Source: Paracraurococcus ruber (GTDB lineage Bacteria > Pseudomonadota > Alphaproteobacteria > Acetobacterales > Acetobacteraceae). From it: a stretch of 64,000 nt of DNA. The first letter of the stretch is position 1; each line of letters begins with the position of its first letter. The position numbers and the translations under genes are program-made. The notes below the pieces were generated by a model. The model did not search any database, was not told the origin of the DNA, and saw nothing but the letters and a program-made list of their open reading frames with translations. The DNA is taken from contig NZ_SMOA01000002.1 of assembly GCF_004353985.1 (NCBI RefSeq), positions 1-64,000 of the forward strand. The letters run 5' to 3'. Below are positions 60,865 to 64,000 of this stretch, one piece after another.

Positions 60865-61491
60865 ATGCCGCCCCGCCTGGTGATCTTCGACTTCGACGGG
60901 ACGCTGGCCGACAGCTTTCCCTGGTTCCTGGCCGCCCTGCCGGCCGTCGCCGACCGGCATGGCCTTCGGCCCCTGGGCAGCGAGGAGGTGGCGGCGCTGC
61001 GCCGCCTGCCGACGCGGGAGGTGCTGCGGGCGCTGCGCGTGCCGCCCTGCAAGCTGCCGGCGATCACCCGCGACCTGCGGGCGATGAAGGCGGCGGCGGC
61101 CGGCGGCATCCCGCTGTTTCCCGGCGTGCCGGCGATGCTGGCCGGGCTGGCGGCGGGCGGGATCCGGCTGGCCATCGCCAGTTCGGATTCCGAGGCGAGC
61201 ATCCGGCGCACGCTGGGGCCGGCGGCGGCGGCGGTCGGGCCGATCGCCGGCGGCGCCTCGCTGTTCGGCAAGGCGGCGCGGCTGCGCCAGGTGCTGCGGC
61301 TGACCGGCGAGACGGCCGCGGCCGCGCTCTATGTCGGCGACGAGACCCGCGATGCCGAGGCGGCGGCGCAGGCGGGCATGGGCTTCGGCGCGGTGACCTG
61401 GGGCTTCACCGCGGCGGAGACGCTCCTGGCCGGCCGCCCAGGCCGGGTCTTCCGCCAGCCGGTGGAGGTGCTGGAGGTGCTGCGCGGCTGA
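60865..61491 (+). CDS. HAD family hydrolase
   Basis: A 208-residue phosphatase of the haloacid dehalogenase superfamily. The nucleophile D9 and acid D11 are in FDFDGTLADS, motif II in ASSDSE, motif III Lys in FGKAARL, and motif IV in VGDETRDAEAA. It resembles phosphoglycolate phosphatases (Gph) and their relatives. An in-frame ATG at 60847 adds six residues. It is divergent from hisZ, with about 120 bases between the starts. Nothing was seen in the 230 bases after its stop. Confidence 0.9.
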   Translation: MPPRLVIFDFDGTLADSFPWFLAALPAVADRHGLRPLGSEEVAALRRLPTREVLRALRVPPCKLPAITRDLRAMKAAAAGGIPLFPGVPAMLAGLAAGGIRLAIASSDSEASIRRTLGPAAAAVGPIAGGASLFGKAARLRQVLRLTGETAAAALYVGDETRDAEAAAQAGMGFGAVTWGFTAAETLLAGRPGRVFRQPVEVLEVLRG

Positions 61492-61721
61492 CGCGGCCAG
61501 GCCCCTGCGGGTCCCGCTTGGCCCGACGGCCGCGGCGGCCTGGCGGCGCCATGGCCCCCCCTGGCACGGCGGCGGTGCCCGCCCCTGCCCGGGTGGTCAT
61601 CGGCCGGCCGCGGCGGCCGGCGGCGCCCCCCCGGGCGGGAGCGGCCTGCGCGGTCATCCGGCCCGCCAAGCCGCCCCGGAGCATCGAACGCGGCGCCGCG
61701 CCGCCCGTCGGGCCTCCCCCG

Positions 61722-62432
61722 TCAGGCGATCTCCCGGATCAGCTTCGCCCGCAACGCCCGGGCGATGTCGCGCCGGTCTTCCGCCGTCACCACGAAGCTG
61801 CCGGGGCCGCCGATCACCTCCCGCCGATAGGTTTCCGCGAGTGGCTCGCCCATCCGGGTTACCTGCCCCGCGGCCGCCACCGCCAGGGCGTTGACCTGGA
61901 TGCCCGCGGCCACCGCATCATCCCGCGCCACGGTCGCCGGGCGCAGGCTGCGCAGGTCGGGCCCGTCGCCCGAGAGGTCGATGACCTTCTCCGTCGCGCG
62001 GAAGGGCGCGGCCAGCAGCATCCGCGCGCAATGGTCCAGCGCGTCGCCGATCGCGTTCCAGCTCTGCGGGCTGCGCGGCGCGGCCAGCACCGCCTCGGCC
62101 AGGATCCGGGCGCTGGCGGGGTCGGCGACGCGCAGGAAATCCACAACCGTGGCGGCGCCGCCGGGCGAGCCCCATTCCACCATGGCGACCGCGACCGCGC
62201 CCCGCGGGCGGCTGGCGATGGCGGAGAGCACCGCCGGATGCGTCAGCGCCTCGGCATAGCCTTCGCGCTGCAGCCGGAACTCGTCGGCATCGATGGAGCC
62301 GGAGGCATCGACGGCCAGGACCAGCAGCGTGTCCACCTCCGGCACCAGGGGGGTGGCGGTAGGGGTGGCGGTGGCCGCGGCGGGCAGGGCGGCGAGGGCG
62401 CCCGGAAGCGCGAGGATGCGGCGACGCTGCAT
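61722..62432 (-). CDS. DUF1194 domain-containing von Willebrand A-type protein
   Basis: A 236-residue secreted or periplasmic VWA-like protein. The signal peptide MQRRRILALPGALAALPAAATA is followed by the MIDAS motif D-A-S-G-S (42-46). It also shows GAVAVAMVEWGSPG, SWNAIGDALDHCARML and VIDLSGDGPD, all DUF1194 features. These proteins are common in Rhodospirillales and Rhodobacterales; the function is unknown but probably involves metal-dependent protein binding. It is convergent with the HAD gene. Confidence 0.9.
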   Translation of the reverse strand: MQRRRILALPGALAALPAAATATPTATPLVPEVDTLLVLAVDASGSIDADEFRLQREGYAEALTHPAVLSAIASRPRGAVAVAMVEWGSPGGAATVVDFLRVADPASARILAEAVLAAPRSPQSWNAIGDALDHCARMLLAAPFRATEKVIDLSGDGPDLRSLRPATVARDDAVAAGIQVNALAVAAAGQVTRMGEPLAETYRREVIGGPGSFVVTAEDRRDIARALRAKLIREIA

Positions 62433-62546
62433 GGGACCCCCGTGTCGTTCCGCAACAGGTGGCCCCGGGCGCGGCCGGCGCCAAGGCTTGGCGGTCCGCC
62501 GCGCCGGGCGCATCGTCCCGGACGGAAGACCGCAGGGGGAAATGCC

Positions 62547-63350
62547 ATGCCGACCATGACCGTGGACGGCCATGACCTGAGCTATGCCGAAAGCGGCGCC
62601 GGCGAACCGCTGGTGCTGGTGCATGGCACGCTGGGCGACCAGCGGAGCTGGGCGGCGCAGATGCAGCCGCTCGGGACGCAGTACCACGTGCTGGCCCTAT
62701 CCATGCGGCATTGCTGGCCGGGCCGCTGGGAGGATGATGGCGACTTCACCATCGACCGGCACGTCGCCGATGTCGCGGGCTTCATCCGCGGGCTCGGCGC
62801 CGGCCCGGTGCGGCTGGTCGGGCATTCCCGCGGCGGGCACATCGCCTTCCGCGTGGCCGAGCGCCATCCCGACCTGATCCGCGCCCTGATCCTGGCCGAG
62901 CCGGGCGGCGAGCTGGATGAGAGCCTGGGCGGCAAGCCCGCCGCCGGGCAGCAGGCCGGCGCCTTCGCCCAGGGCGCGGCGCTGGTCGAGGCCGGCGACA
63001 TCGAAGGCGGCCTCCGGCGGATCGCCGAGCATACCGGCGGGCCGGGTGCCTGGGAGCGGCGGCCGGAGGAGCGCAGGCTGATCAGCCGCGACAATGCCCG
63101 CACCCTGCTCGGCCAGCGGGACGAGAAGCGGAAACCCTATTCCCGCGCCGCGGCGGCGGCGATCCGCGCCCCGACGCTGCTGGTGGTGGGCGCGCGGACG
63201 CTGCCGAATTTCGTCGCCAATGCCGATGCGCTGGAACGGCACATCAGGGGCTGCCAGCGGGTTTCCATCCCCGACGCGGCGCATTCGATGAACTACGACA
63301 ACCCGGCGGCCTTCAACGCCGCGGTGCTGGCCTTCCTCGAGCGGCACTGA
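62547..63350 (+). CDS. alpha/beta fold hydrolase
   Basis: A 267-residue hydrolase. The nucleophile is S94 in VGHSRGGH, the oxyanion region LVLVHGTLGDQRSW, the acid lies in the VVGARTLPNF region, and H246 in PDAAHSMNYD. It is similar in build to haloalkane dehalogenase/esterase-type family members. The substrate is unknown. CAGGGGGAAATGCC precedes the start. It is divergent from the DUF1194 gene and 81 bases before cstA. Confidence 0.9.
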   Translation: MPTMTVDGHDLSYAESGAGEPLVLVHGTLGDQRSWAAQMQPLGTQYHVLALSMRHCWPGRWEDDGDFTIDRHVADVAGFIRGLGAGPVRLVGHSRGGHIAFRVAERHPDLIRALILAEPGGELDESLGGKPAAGQQAGAFAQGAALVEAGDIEGGLRRIAEHTGGPGAWERRPEERRLISRDNARTLLGQRDEKRKPYSRAAAAAIRAPTLLVVGARTLPNFVANADALERHIRGCQRVSIPDAAHSMNYDNPAAFNAAVLAFLERH

Positions 63351-63431
63351 GGCCGGGCGCCCCCGCCTGGGGGCAACCCGCTGCCGGTCCGCGCGCTCTG
63401 GCGCGAGGAGCCGGAACGGCGGGAGGGGCGC

Positions 63432-64000
63432 ATGAACGGAACGCTCGGGAGGCACCTGCCCTGGGTCCTGGTTGGCCTGGTCGGGGCCGGGGCGCTGGCC
63501 ATGATCGCCGCGGGCCGCGGGGAGCCGGTCGGGGCGGTCTGGATCCTCTGCGTCGCCGTCGCGGTCTATCTCATCGCCTATCGCTACTACGCCCGCTTCA
63601 TCGCCAGGCGGGTGATGCAGCTGGACCTGGCGCGGCCGACGCCGGCGGTGCGGCACAATGACGGGCTGGACTACGTCCCCACCGACCGCACCGTGCTGTT
63701 CGGGCATCATTTCGCCGCCATCGCCGGTGCCGGGCCGCTGGTCGGGCCCGTCCTCGCCGCGCAGATGGGCTACCTGCCGGGCATGCTGTGGATCCTGGCC
63801 GGGGTGGTGCTGGCCGGCGCGGTGCAGGACGCCATGGTGCTGTTCGTGTCCATGCGGCGGGACGGGCGGTCGCTCGGCGAACTCGTGCGGGCCGAGATGG
63901 GGCCGGTGCCCGGCGTCATCGCGCTGTTCGGCACCTTCATGATCATGGTCATCATCCTGGCGGTGCTGGCGCTGATCGTGGTGAAGGCGCTGGCCGAGAG
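63432..64000 (+). CDS. cstA: carbon starvation protein CstA-type peptide/pyruvate transporter (partial)
   Basis: The N-terminal 189 residues of a CstA family carrier, cut by the right edge. It shows a first membrane helix (PWVLVGLVGAGALAMIAAG), then YLIAYRYYARFIARRVM, DGLDYVPTDRTVLFGHHFAAIAGAGPLVGPVLAAQMGYLPGMLW and GAVQDAMVLFVSMRRDGRS, all strongly conserved in CstA. The family imports peptides or pyruvate during carbon starvation. AGGGGCGC precedes the ATG. Confidence 0.93.
   Translation, partial: MNGTLGRHLPWVLVGLVGAGALAMIAAGRGEPVGAVWILCVAVAVYLIAYRYYARFIARRVMQLDLARPTPAVRHNDGLDYVPTDRTVLFGHHFAAIAGAGPLVGPVLAAQMGYLPGMLWILAGVVLAGAVQDAMVLFVSMRRDGRSLGELVRAEMGPVPGVIALFGTFMIMVIILAVLALIVVKALAE

Overview
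The window reads as chromosomal DNA of a very GC-rich alphaproteobacterium, most likely Acetobacteraceae of the Roseomonas type. The basis is strong G/C third-position bias, a hisZ-purA pair, DUF29, DUF2076 and DUF1194 proteins, and an abundance of Bug/TctC-type periplasmic substrate-binding proteins. This assignment is inference from gene content; no rRNA or other marker gene is present. About 69 genes were recognised, including one tRNA, one clearly decayed gene and one gene split by a frameshift. No phage, transposase, CRISPR array or integrase was seen.

Left part (1-30 kb). A minus-strand three-gene amine/opine/hydroxyproline-type dehydrogenase operon opens the window (594-2022, last gene cut by the edge). 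It is followed by tag, a class III aminotransferase, three SDR enzymes, an iron-type alcohol dehydrogenase and a luciferase-like monooxygenase. Around 10.7-15.9 kb a DadA-like oxidase plus Bug protein face a TauD dioxygenase - FAH hydrolase - Bug operon. An Ldh_2-type dehydrogenase and a dipeptide-type binding protein follow. From 18.8 to 24.9 kb a Baeyer-Villiger monooxygenase, SDR, Bug protein and alpha/beta hydrolase lie on the minus strand, opposite a luciferase-like oxidoreductase and a carboxymuconolactone-decarboxylase-like protein; together they resemble an alcohol-ketone-ester/lactone degradation set. Then come a hemolysin III protein, a hydrolase, a CAU tRNA, a maleate-isomerase-like protein, a CoA-binding protein, DUF2076 and a LysR regulator.

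Middle (30-49 kb). A decayed DUF29 gene, an MFS transporter and a TRIC channel are followed by a convergent class III aminotransferase and an amidase. Next are four consecutive Bug proteins in the same direction (35955-40397). They end in a palindrome-rich intergenic region with a perfect 25-bp inverted repeat. Beyond it a minus-strand block holds a split CCG/ferredoxin pair with a RidA-like protein, DctA, a D-serine-dehydratase/D-threonine-aldolase-fold enzyme, an MlrC-type M81 protein and a threonine-synthase-like enzyme, facing an M20 peptidase. The last three minus-strand enzymes overlap and form the most interesting candidate catabolic unit.

Right part (49-64 kb). This holds a glycine-zipper lipoprotein, another Bug protein with an SDR, a small cytochrome c, a PhaB-type reductase, a YciI-AhpD-SGNH operon, membrane proteins (PF04020-type, EamA, DoxX), hisZ-purA, a HAD phosphatase, a DUF1194 von Willebrand protein, a hydrolase, and the start of a cstA-like gene cut by the right edge.

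The overall picture is a nutritionally versatile soil or water heterotroph with many periplasmic binding proteins for organic acids and many small oxidoreductase/hydrolase operons. A structured dispersed repeat occurs at 2066-2192 and 15868-15992, with a related nested hairpin at 42830-42891.
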